A DNA stretch of 19,597 nucleotides from UMGS75 sp964507405 (GCA_964507405.1 CAZDPJ010000026.1:1-19597), one strand, 5' to 3'; shown: positions 1-6,114, counted from the first letter of the stretch. The notes: generated from the letters alone by a model not told the origin. Numbers and translations are program-made.

Positions 1-53
1 TTCTCATAATATGAATTATATGAATAAATTTTCTAATTATTATTTAGGTGTGG

Positions 54-67
54 TTGCCTACTTAATA
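54..67 (+). repeat. Left arm of 14-bp inverted repeat flanking recombinase
   Basis: TTGCCTACTTAATA. Its exact reverse complement occurs at 898-911, and no other copy was seen in the window. It sits just 5' of the ribosome binding site (GGAGG, 71-75) of the tyrosine recombinase, so the gene with its RBS lies between the arms while any promoter further left would lie outside. This geometry fits a recombination site used by the neighbouring recombinase (inference). Confidence 0.75.
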
Positions 68-79
68 AGAGGAGGATTA

Positions 80-883
80 ATGAAAAACGAATTTAAAAAA
101 TATTTAGAAAAATCTAATTTATCAGAAAACACAATTGCATCGTATGTTGCGACAATAAAAATATTTGATGAAATGTTTAAAGAGATAAATAAAAGAAATT
201 TATTGGCATTTAAAGGATATTTGATAGAGAACTATAAACCTAAAACGGTCAATTTGAGAATTCAAGCAATTAATAAATATTTGTTTTTTATAGGCAAAAA
301 AAATTTAGTGCTTAAAGCGATTAAGATTCAGCAAAAAACTTTTTTAGAGAATGTAATTAGTATTGCTGATTATAATTTCTTAAAGGCATCCTTGAAGAAG
401 GATAAAGAATATGAATGGTATTTTTTAGTTAGATTTTTAGGCGCTACTGGAGCAAGAGTAAGTGAGATAATTCAATTTAAAGTTGAACACGTTAAAATTG
501 GGTATTTTGATTTATATTCTAAGGGTGGAAAAATGAGAAGAATTTATATTCCTAAAGTATTAATAATCGAAGCAGAATCATGGTTAAAATCTATCAATAA
601 AGATTCTGGATTTTTATTTGTTAATAAAAAAGGTGATAGAATTTCTACAAGAGGAATAGCATTGAAATTAAAAGGATTTGCATCAAAATATGGTATTGAT
701 ACAAAGGTTGTGTATCCACATTCTTTTAGACACAGATTTGCAAAAAATTTTTTAGAAAAATTTAATGATATATCTTTACTTGCTGATTTGATGGGGCATG
801 ATAGTATAGAAACTACAAGGATTTATTTAAGAAGAACATCAACTGAACAAAGAGAAATAGTAGATAGAATAGTTACTTGGTAA
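80..883 (+). CDS. Tyrosine recombinase / integrase (XerC/D-like)
   Basis: A 267-residue site-specific tyrosine recombinase that cuts and rejoins DNA through a 3'-phosphotyrosine. The start is ATG 80, preceded by AGAGGAGG (68-75). An upstream in-frame ATG at 11 has no RBS and would carry the reading frame through the inverted repeat, so it is rejected. The N-terminal SAM-like core-binding domain spans about residues 1-90. The catalytic domain has the full set of residues: Arg126 (GATGARVSE), Lys148 (SKGGK), His214 and Arg217 (HSFRH), His240 (MGHDS) and Tyr249 (TRIYL). The length is at the short end of the Xer/phage-integrase family. It is bracketed by a perfect 14-bp inverted repeat, as in invertase modules that switch surface genes. 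It could also be a general Xer-type resolvase; its true substrate is unknown. A terminator follows at 972-994. Confidence 0.93.
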   Translation: MKNEFKKYLEKSNLSENTIASYVATIKIFDEMFKEINKRNLLAFKGYLIENYKPKTVNLRIQAINKYLFFIGKKNLVLKAIKIQQKTFLENVISIADYNFLKASLKKDKEYEWYFLVRFLGATGARVSEIIQFKVEHVKIGYFDLYSKGGKMRRIYIPKVLIIEAESWLKSINKDSGFLFVNKKGDRISTRGIALKLKGFASKYGIDTKVVYPHSFRHRFAKNFLEKFNDISLLADLMGHDSIETTRIYLRRTSTEQREIVDRIVTW

Positions 884-897
884 ATTTTAATGTAATA

Positions 898-911
898 TAT
901 TAAGTAGGCAA
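898..911 (-). repeat. Right arm of 14-bp inverted repeat flanking recombinase
   Basis: TATTAAGTAGGCAA, the perfect reverse complement of 54-67, begins 14 nt after the recombinase stop codon. The two arms define an 858-bp segment (54-911) that holds only the recombinase gene and its RBS. Identity does not continue beyond 14 bp on either side. Confidence 0.75.
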
Positions 912-971
912 TCTATAATGAATTAATTATAAAATATAATGATTATTTATAATAAAATCTGTTTTTATTCG

Positions 972-994
972 GAACCTTAAGTGGTTCTTTTTTT
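972..994 (+). terminator. Rho-independent terminator after tyrosine recombinase
   Basis: The stem GAACC (972-976) / GGTTC (983-987) has a 6-nt loop and is followed by seven T. A G-T pair can extend the stem. It lies 88 nt after the recombinase stop and outside the inverted repeat. Confidence 0.8.
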
Positions 995-1074
995 ATGTTT
1001 CATAGAAAGTTAAGCAATTTTATTATTTTTAATTCTAATAGTTATTAACATTTTTTATATAAATATTAATCTAA

Positions 1075-1646
1075 CACCCCGACATTTTGGATTATTAATT
1101 GTCCGTTACTGTTGAAGGTGTGTTTTTCTTTAGCTTAAAGAAATTATAAAACATTGCATTTATAGGTGGTAATTTAGCGTTTCAAATGTCCGTTACTATT
1201 GAAAGGAGATAAAAAATTAAAGAAATTTCACCAAATAGGTATACAAACGCATATGTAACTTTCCAGTACTATTAGAGGGATATTAATTAATTTAAAAAAA
1301 TTTATTATTTCACCCTTTCACTTTGATGTTTTAATGTCCGTAACTATTGAAGGCATAATTGTAGAAAAATTAAAAAGTTTTGCTGATGACCCCGACAAAC
1401 CGCAAGTGAAATCTCCTGTAATAGTAGAGGCAGTTAAACTTATTTTAATTATTTTTAATCAAAGGGCCCTCAAAGATAGCCCAAAATCCCCATTACTATT
1501 GAGGGAACATAAAAAAATTAAAAAATTTTTAAGTTAGACCCCGACATTTTGCCTTCCAAATCTCCATTACTATTGAAGGGATTAATTTTATTTTAGTTAA
1601 GACCCCCGCATTTGATACTTCAAATGTCCGTTACTATTAGAAGGAG
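1075..1646 (+). repeat. Eight degenerate ~75-bp direct repeats
   Basis: This otherwise gene-free stretch carries eight copies of one unit: a C-run box (CCCCGACATTTTG), a few bases, a core (TTCAAATGTCCGTTACTATT then GAAGG), and about 30 nt rich in AATTAAAAAATTT. Cores end at about 1118, 1206, 1279, 1353, 1430, 1505, 1579 and 1644, so spacing is 73-77 bp for five of seven intervals (88 and 65 at the ends). The C-run box is clear at 1077, 1390, 1539 and 1603, looser at 1229, 1313 and 1467, and absent from copy 2. Several copies fold into a hairpin with different paired bases: TTTCAA/TTGAAA (1180/1199), CCCTCA/TGAGGG (1467/1500), CCTTC/GAAGG (1552/1575). Copies 1 and 3 fold poorly. It is not CRISPR, because units are degenerate and the spacers resemble each other. 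Function is unknown; iteron-like protein sites, an oriT-associated array or small hairpin RNAs are possible. Confidence 0.8.
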
Positions 1647-1724
1647 TAATTAAAAATTAGTTAGAAAGGAGTTGATTAAATTCATTTAAATTAGTTACTT
1701 TTGGTTACAATTCTTATTTTTTAT

Positions 1725-1744
1725 AGAGCTTATATATAAGCTCT
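1725..1744. repeat. Perfect 20-bp palindrome upstream of mob genes
   Basis: AGAGCTTATATATAAGCTCT is fully self-complementary. It lies about 80 nt before the MobC-like start, in the position where an oriT or relaxosome binding site is often found. It could equally be an operator for the RHH protein. A T-run precedes it but only TTATT follows, so it is a poor terminator. Confidence 0.55.
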
Positions 1745-1752
1745 TATTACTA

Positions 1753-1786
1753 ACACATTTATTAATATATATAAATATATAAGTGT
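1753..1786. repeat. Imperfect AT-rich inverted repeat, candidate oriT part
   Basis: ACAC (1753) pairs with GTGT (1783-1786), and an internal ATTTAT pairs with ATAAAT, giving a long AT-rich hairpin immediately after the 20-bp palindrome. Assignment to oriT is inference from its position upstream of mobC and the relaxase. No nic site was recognised. Confidence 0.35.
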
Positions 1787-1810
1787 GCTTGTATTTATTA
1801 AATCTACATT

Positions 1811-1818
1811 GAAAGGAG
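1811..1818 (+). promoter_or_regulatory. Shine-Dalgarno that sets a non-AUG start for MobC
   Basis: GAAAGGAG is the only good ribosome binding site before the MobC-like frame. No ATG, GTG or TTG in that frame lies within range. ATT codons at 1822, 1825 and 1828 do, with 1825 six nt after GGAG. The flanking AAATCTACATTGAAAGG resembles the core of the upstream 75-bp repeats with an internal deletion. Confidence 0.6.
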
Positions 1819-1824
1819 AGGATT

Positions 1825-2349
1825 ATTATTAAAGAAAGAAGAAAAGTAGATTTTTCTAGTACACAATTGTACTTTACAATCAAAGATGAAATTGATGCAT
1901 TAAATGAAGATTATGCAAGTTTAGGTTTAAATAATAAAAGTGATTATTTAAGAGGATTAGCACTATTAGGTTTAAAAACTAAAAAAGAACAAGAAAGAAA
2001 TGTGCTTGAAAAAGAAGAAAAGACATTACTTAAATTAGATGATATTTCTATTAAACTTAATGAAGTAAAAGAATTGTTAAGTAATATTGATCTTAATGAT
2101 TCGGTTTATGAATTATTTGAAGAATTAAAAAAATCATTTGATGAAACATTTATTACTGTAATAGGAACAGTAAATAGACTTAATAAAAAGATTGATTCAT
2201 TAACTGAACATTATGATAAAGTTCTTGGTTCAATTTATCATATGGTTTATCCTAGAAAATTATTTGATAAAATTTCAAAAGATGATTTAGATAAAGGTTT
2301 ATTTGATGAACTACCAGATAGATTAAAAGGTGGTGATTCAAATAAGTAG
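1825..2349 (+). CDS. MobC-like ribbon-helix-helix relaxosome accessory protein
   Basis: A small charged protein of about 174 residues directly before the relaxase. Its N-terminal part looks like a ribbon-helix-helix fold: a strand around TQLYFTI, then a helix, the turn LGLNNKSDYLRG, and a second helix. A long helical, probably coiled-coil region (about residues 60-140) follows. Such proteins bind oriT and help the relaxase open the DNA, and often repress their own operon. The start is unusual. A TTG at 1867 would give 160 residues, but it has no RBS and would cut into the predicted strand, whereas ATT 1825 (or 1828) is correctly spaced from GAAAGGAG. It overlaps the relaxase by about 8 nt, implying translational coupling. 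The family call rests on context and fold pattern, not close recognition. Confidence 0.65.
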   Translation: MIKERRKVDFSSTQLYFTIKDEIDALNEDYASLGLNNKSDYLRGLALLGLKTKKEQERNVLEKEEKTLLKLDDISIKLNEVKELLSNIDLNDSVYELFEELKKSFDETFITVIGTVNRLNKKIDSLTEHYDKVLGSIYHMVYPRKLFDKISKDDLDKGLFDELPDRLKGGDSNK

Positions 2350-3547
2350 AACACCTCAAACAGTTGTAACTAAATTACATTATTATGATTTGAAAAGTGC
2401 TGATAGAGATTTTTATTCATCATCAAGTGGCAACGATTATATAGGTTATGTGTCTAAAGGAATAACTGAATCAAGAACTTATGATTATGTTTCATATATG
2501 GATGATAATGATAAATCTTCAGGTGTGTTTGATAGTAATGGTTTATTATCTAAACAAGATATTAAAGCATTAAGAAAAATGTTAAGAGAAACTAAAAGTT
2601 GTATTTGGGATATGGTAATAAGTTTTGAAGAATTATTTGGTAAAGAACATTTATTTCACTTTGAACAAGCTATTGGACTATTAAATAATATATTACCTAA
2701 ATTCTTTAAGAGTGCTAACTTAAATCCTAAGAATATTATTTGGTATGCTGGACTTCATGAAAACACTGATAATAGACACATTCATATTTCGTTTTTTGAA
2801 AAAGAACCAACATTTTATAATCATAGAAAAAAGGAATACAAATACCATAGAGGTAAGATTCCTATAACTGCAGTTAAAGAATTAAAACTAAATGCTGAAA
2901 ACTATTTTAATTCACCAATGGAAGAGTTAAAGATTAAGCGTAAAAAGCTTGTAGAATCTTTAAAATTAGAAATGGCAAGTAAATCCTTTGATGAGTTTGA
3001 AAGTAGTCTTAAATGGCTTTTAAAAGGCTTATTTGAAGAAATTCCTAAAGAGGGAAGAACTAGTTATGATTCATTAAACATGAGACCTTATAAAGAACGT
3101 ATTGATAATATTACAACTCTAATATTAGAAAAAAGTGTTTATGCTGAAGATTATAAAGTTATACTAGATTCTATTAAAGAACGAGATGAGAAGTTAAAAA
3201 AGAAATGTAGAAAATACAATCTAGATGAAAATGAATATTTATATGGTCCTAAATTTAAGAAGGATCTGTATCGAAGGATGGGTAATGTAATTATTAAAGA
3301 AATAATTAGTAAAAGAAATAAAGAGTATGAAGAACTAAAAAATATTAAAAATGAAAAATATCGAAGACATGCTGAACTTAAGAAAACTGGATACTTATTA
3401 ACTAAAGCTTTTGAAATAGCAGATGAAGTATATAACGAAGCTTATGAAGTATTCTTAGAATTTCAAATTAAGATGAGAAATGCTGAAATTGAAAGGCTAA
3501 TTGAACAAGGAATTTTAGATAGAGATGAACTAGAAAACGAGATGTAA
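2342..3547 (+). CDS. MobP-type relaxase (HUH nickase)
   Basis: The relaxase would nick one strand at oriT and lead it into a recipient through a borrowed conjugation pore. The three-His metal motif is plain: GLHENTDNRHIHISFFEKE, with His139, His146 and His148 counted from the start used here. Tyrosines near the N-terminus (DYIGYV) are candidates for the nicking residue. The C-terminal half (about residue 180 onward) is highly charged and helical, as in MobP2/MobP3-like relaxases, and at 401 residues the length is ordinary. For the start, AAAGGTGGTGA (2326-2336) resembles an RBS and ATA 2342 follows five nt later. GTG 2330 and 2333 lie inside that RBS and look unlikely, although an automatic caller would take 2330. 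It overlaps the end of the MobC-like gene. The family call is firm and the subfamily is not. Confidence 0.88.
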   Translation: MSRTPQTVVTKLHYYDLKSADRDFYSSSSGNDYIGYVSKGITESRTYDYVSYMDDNDKSSGVFDSNGLLSKQDIKALRKMLRETKSCIWDMVISFEELFGKEHLFHFEQAIGLLNNILPKFFKSANLNPKNIIWYAGLHENTDNRHIHISFFEKEPTFYNHRKKEYKYHRGKIPITAVKELKLNAENYFNSPMEELKIKRKKLVESLKLEMASKSFDEFESSLKWLLKGLFEEIPKEGRTSYDSLNMRPYKERIDNITTLILEKSVYAEDYKVILDSIKERDEKLKKKCRKYNLDENEYLYGPKFKKDLYRRMGNVIIKEIISKRNKEYEELKNIKNEKYRRHAELKKTGYLLTKAFEIADEVYNEAYEVFLEFQIKMRNAEIERLIEQGILDRDELENEM

Positions 3548-3593
3548 TTATGAGTTATTTTTAGTTAGTTTGTTAGATTTATCAACAGGATAA

Positions 3594-3651
3594 GAGATGT
3601 AGCCAATTTTTGGTTACCTCTCTAAGTTTCGCAAATGGGATACCCATTTCG
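3594..3651. repeat. Two adjacent hairpins after the relaxase
   Basis: GAGATGTAGCCAA (3594-3606) pairs with TTGGTTACCTCTC (3610-3622) at 11 of 13 positions around a 3-nt loop. CGCAAATGGG (3630-3639) pairs with CCCATTTCG (3643-3651) with one bulge. Neither has a proper T-tract on the plus strand, so they are not ordinary terminators. They could be an oriT, a single-strand origin-like structure, or mRNA-stabilising 3' hairpins. Confidence 0.55.
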
Positions 3652-3673
3652 ATTTAGTTATTTTTGATTAAAA

Positions 3674-3773
3674 CGATGTCCAAGTAATTAAAAGAAATTT
3701 CTAAATTATTGTTGGCAACTTCCAAGTTATTTTCTCAATTTCCAACTTATTATTACTTATTTACAGTTTATGA
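3674..3773. repeat. Tandem 20-bp repeat, about five units
   Basis: Units begin at 3674, 3694, 3714, 3734 and 3754 and share a core like TTCCAAGTTATT; the first and last units are the most diverged. The period is exactly 20. The core resembles the 21-bp repeat inside the nearby AlbA-ATPase gene (ATTTCCCAAGTTTTC, 4062-4124), suggesting shared origin. The rest of the 3548-3793 gap holds only this array and the hairpins before it. Confidence 0.65.
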
Positions 3774-3793
3774 TATGTAATTTATAAATATTG

Positions 3794-3822
3794 AAAAAAG
3801 CACCCACACGAATGTAGATGCT
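3794..3822 (-). terminator. Terminator of the XRE/AlbA operon
   Basis: On the minus strand AGCATCTACA pairs with TGTGGGTGCT over ten positions, counting G-T pairs, around a TTCG loop. Six T follow. It lies just beyond the AlbA-ATPase stop codon. Confidence 0.88.
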
Positions 3823-3830
3823 AATGATTG

Positions 3831-5366
3831 TTATTTGAATTTGTATTTGCCTTTACCATGACCTGTAACTGGTCCAATTAAATTGTTATCAGTTAAAATC
3901 TTAATATAACTTGTAGCTGTATTTTTGTTGACTTCCAATCGCTCTTGAATGTTAATGTTTCCAAAAATTTCATTTGCAAAATAGTTATAAAGTGTTTTTA
4001 AGTTATCCTTAACATCTTGTTTAACTTTTAAATCATCAATCAGATTAGGAATTGAAATGTTATTTCCTAAGTTTTCGTCCACATTTCCTAAGATTTTAGT
4101 ATCATTTCCCAAGTTTTCATCTTGTGAAATAGACTTTTTGATAAAGATTGTAAGTTTAGTTACATCAGGATTGAAATCATCAAATAGTTCAGGAGTAGGA
4201 TAATTACCATCTTTTGTTGCATTAAGAATTAATGGATATCCACTTCCTGCACGTTCACCAATATTTACAAAAGAGAAGATATTTAGAATTGTTCTATTTC
4301 TTGCTTTAGATTCTCCACCTAATAATATTTTATTTAATGGCATAGCAAGGATTCCTGGATTAGAGAAAACTAGTTTATCGTGGTATTGTTTAATGACTAG
4401 ACCTAATTCACCATGATAATCAGCGTTTGATAGTGTGTTACATAATGCTTCACGAATTGCCTTTTTCATTGGGGAAGAATCATCACGAAACATACCTTTC
4501 ATTTTAAATGGTACTGCGATATCTTCAGTTAATTTAAAAGTAATTCGATAGTAGAAATCATATAAGTTTCCACTCCAATCACCATTAGTAGAAGTGATTC
4601 TAAATGACCATCTCATATCATCGCCTTCTAAATTTCTATGATCTTGATAATCTAGAAAATAGTTAGGATAAACGTTTGTGATATCGTAGAAGTTACCAAA
4701 CATTAATAATCCAGCTTTTGTAGGACGTACAATACCATTTCTGTCACGTTTAGCGGCTCCAATATGGATTAAGAAATTTTCATTATCATCTTTAACAAAT
4801 GGATGATCTTCTTTATGGTATTGATTATAGCCAGTTCTATATTTTGCTAAAGTATCTTGGTTAATAACAGATAAATCCATATCTTCAATCATATAACTAT
4901 CGTTTGATTGTTCATCTTGGTCACGAAGCATCGCTTGTATTTCTAATTTAGTACAGCGATAATCACCTTCATGATTTCTACGATAAGCGAATAATGGATT
5001 GTTGTTAATATAAATTGGCTTAAATGATTTGTCAGCTTGAGGTACATTAATTACTACTATATAATCATTATTTATTTGTTGAATTTGAACATCTTTATCC
5101 GATAATAAATTAATGCTTATTTTAGTTTGATTATTAATTGTATCCCAAAAAGATTTTAAAAGATTATTAGCTTGGTTTTCAGTTAATCCACAAGTATATA
5201 AATTTTTGTTTTTATTTTCACCAACGCCTAATAAAATAGTGCCACCATAAGAATTACAAAAAGCACTATATGTTTCCCATATAGAGTTAGGAATGCCTTG
5301 AACAGATTGTTTTACTTCAAGTTGATTGTTTTCTTTAAGTTTATTAAATTGATTTAAATCAAACAT
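3831..5366 (-). CDS. AlbA_2-domain / GHKL-type ATPase protein (RecG-related, COG2865-like)
   Basis: A 511-residue protein with three parts. The N-terminal Schlafen/AlbA_2 domain covers about residues 10-130 (LEVKQSV, then AFCNSYGGTILLGVGE). A HATPase_c_4-like region follows (REALCNTLSNADYHG near 300-315; GERAGSGYPL near 370). The C-terminal winged helix (about 440-511) has a GHGKGKYKF wing. Such proteins are common beside repressors in mobile elements and are treated as ATP-binding regulators or defence-like proteins; the exact role is unknown. Starting at ATG 5366 gives GGAGG spaced correctly, whereas ATG 5378 lies before that RBS and abuts the XRE stop. Before the winged helix, a linker repeats DENLGND / TKILGNV / DENLGNN, encoded by three 21-bp units. 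The gene is second in the XRE operon and its terminator is at 3794-3822. Confidence 0.82.
   Translation of the reverse strand: MFDLNQFNKLKENNQLEVKQSVQGIPNSIWETYSAFCNSYGGTILLGVGENKNKNLYTCGLTENQANNLLKSFWDTINNQTKISINLLSDKDVQIQQINNDYIVVINVPQADKSFKPIYINNNPLFAYRRNHEGDYRCTKLEIQAMLRDQDEQSNDSYMIEDMDLSVINQDTLAKYRTGYNQYHKEDHPFVKDDNENFLIHIGAAKRDRNGIVRPTKAGLLMFGNFYDITNVYPNYFLDYQDHRNLEGDDMRWSFRITSTNGDWSGNLYDFYYRITFKLTEDIAVPFKMKGMFRDDSSPMKKAIREALCNTLSNADYHGELGLVIKQYHDKLVFSNPGILAMPLNKILLGGESKARNRTILNIFSFVNIGERAGSGYPLILNATKDGNYPTPELFDDFNPDVTKLTIFIKKSISQDENLGNDTKILGNVDENLGNNISIPNLIDDLKVKQDVKDNLKTLYNYFANEIFGNINIQERLEVNKNTATSYIKILTDNNLIGPVTGHGKGKYKFK
4062..4124 (-). repeat. Three 21-bp in-frame repeats in AlbA-ATPase linker
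   Basis: Units at 4062, 4083 and 4104 (plus-strand core ATTTCCTAAG, then TTTTC-like) encode heptads of the DENLGN type between the ATPase region and the C-terminal winged helix. A 21-bp period keeps the frame when copy number changes. A related 20-bp array lies beyond the gene at 3674-3773. Confidence 0.7.
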
Positions 5367-5378
5367 GATATCCTCCAT

Positions 5379-5741
5379 TTACTTAATTCTTCTTATAAAT
5401 GTATCTAAAGTTACTCTAATTTCATCATCGTCGCGATAAGAATCTATTAACTTTTTAAATTCTTTATCATGAGCGTAGTTATATAAAATTTCTGTTTGCC
5501 TAGGAGTTAATTTTGAAATAGATTCAAAACCTAATATTTCGTTAATTGGAACATCCATATAATCAGAAATCTTCTTAAATAAATTTAAATCAGGTGCACA
5601 TTCACCATTTCTCCATCTAGTAACAGAGCAAGCAGTTACACCAATTGCAATCGCAAATTTATTAGTTGATACCTTATGATCTTTTAACCAAGTATCAATG
5701 TATTTACAAACATATTCTCTAGTAGTTAATTCGTTATTCAT
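5379..5741 (-). CDS. XRE-family HTH transcriptional repressor
   Basis: A 120-residue regulator with a Cro/CI-type helix-turn-helix over about residues 18-70 (NKFAIAIGVTACSVTRWRNG, then a helix ending in NEILGF). The C-terminal 45 residues are a short acidic helical tail with no peptidase or sensor domain. The start is ATG 5741, preceded by a GGAAAG-type site. It is the first gene of a leftward operon with the AlbA-ATPase and is fired from a near-consensus promoter at 5764-5792. TCTATAATA-type palindromes lie beside this promoter and the opposite one, so it probably represses both itself and the recombinase operon, as element repressors do. Regulation is inferred. Confidence 0.88.
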   Translation of the reverse strand: MNNELTTREYVCKYIDTWLKDHKVSTNKFAIAIGVTACSVTRWRNGECAPDLNLFKKISDYMDVPINEILGFESISKLTPRQTEILYNYAHDKEFKKLIDSYRDDDEIRVTLDTFIRRIK

Positions 5742-5754
5742 ATTCTTTCCGCCT

Positions 5755-5765
5755 TCTATAATAAT
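5755..5765. promoter_or_regulatory. Possible operator copy near leftward promoter
   Basis: TCTATAATAAT matches nine of the 11 bases of the palindrome TCTATAATAGA found at 5836-5846. It overlaps the -10 region of the XRE promoter, a position suited to autorepression. Confidence 0.45.
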
Positions 5766-5792
5766 TATACTACTTTAGAATGATATAGTCAA
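5764..5792 (-). promoter_or_regulatory. Promoter of XRE/AlbA operon
   Basis: On the minus strand: -35 TTGACT (5787-5792), a 17-nt spacer, and -10 TATAAT (5764-5769). It lies 23 nt before the XRE start codon. Confidence 0.85.
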
Positions 5793-5814
5793 TTTAAAAG
5801 CTAACGTATTTAGA

Positions 5815-5843
5815 TTGACAAAATAAAAATAATCATCTATAAT
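5815..5843 (+). promoter_or_regulatory. Consensus promoter of serine recombinase operon
   Basis: TTGACA (5815-5820), a 17-nt spacer and TATAAT (5838-5843) match the sigma-A consensus perfectly. A promoter this strong for a recombinase implies tight repression, and a palindrome covers the -10. Confidence 0.9.
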
Positions 5844-5846
5844 AGA
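5836..5846. promoter_or_regulatory. Operator O1 overlapping the recombinase -10
   Basis: TCTATAATAGA is a palindrome apart from its central base and covers the -10 hexamer. The 15-16 nt around it (ATCTATWATAGAAACA) recur at 5870-5885, so a bound protein here would block RNA polymerase directly. The neighbouring XRE protein is the likely ligand. Confidence 0.7.
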
Positions 5847-5870
5847 AACACAAAAAGTAATTTATTTACA

Positions 5871-5881
5871 TCTATTATAGA
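5871..5881. promoter_or_regulatory. Operator O2 in recombinase leader
   Basis: TCTATTATAGA differs from O1 only at the central base and shares the flanking AAACA. It lies 35 bp downstream of O1, inside the transcribed leader. Confidence 0.7.
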
Positions 5882-5926
5882 AACAAAAGAAGGCGAATAA
5901 TTTTATAATAGGAGGTAGATAAATTA

Positions 5927-6112
5927 TTGAATAAAAAATTAGAAATTAAAAATGAAAATGTAGAAATAAAAGCAAAACGTTGCTTCAAATTAATTAATGG
6001 AAAACCAATTGGTTTTAATAAAGAAGATATGATTAATCTAAATAAATTTATAGAAGTATGTGCAAAGATTTATAGATTAAATAATGATAAAAAGAAAATG
6101 AAGGAGGAATAA
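5927..6112 (+). CDS. Small basic protein upstream of serine recombinase
   Basis: A 61-residue, lysine-rich protein of no family I recognise. It begins at TTG 5927, 11 nt after GGAGG (5911-5915), and no ATG is available in frame nearby. Its stop is two nt before the recombinase ATG and it contains that gene's RBS, so the two are translationally coupled. The central motif is INGKPIGFNKEDMINLNKF, probably followed by a helix. Small proteins in this position can be recombination directionality factors or simply leader cistrons; that role is a guess. Confidence 0.65.
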   Translation: MNKKLEIKNENVEIKAKRCFKLINGKPIGFNKEDMINLNKFIEVCAKIYRLNNDKKKMKEE

Positions 6113-6114
6113 TC

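Noticed and set aside
1334..1537. A 67-codon open frame beginning MSVTIEG in the repeat array
   Set aside because: It runs across three repeat units, its ATG belongs to the repeat core (other copies read MSVTIE then stop), there is no RBS, and the encoded protein has no plausible fold.
1075..1646. CRISPR array
   Set aside because: The repeats are degenerate, about 75 bp apart, and the intervening DNA is itself similar between units. No cas genes are present.
1075..1646. tRNA-like tandem array because of the ~75-nt pitch and TTCAAAT
   Set aside because: No acceptor stem, anticodon arm or CCA-type end could be formed from any unit.
54..1646. Kinship between the 14-bp recombinase inverted repeat and the 75-bp repeat core
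   Set aside because: Only short TACT/CC matches align with gaps, no better than expected in AT-rich DNA.
1695..1883. Minus-strand 62-codon frame over the palindromes and mobC leader
   Set aside because: No RBS, low-complexity AT-derived residues, and it overlaps the better supported mobC start region.
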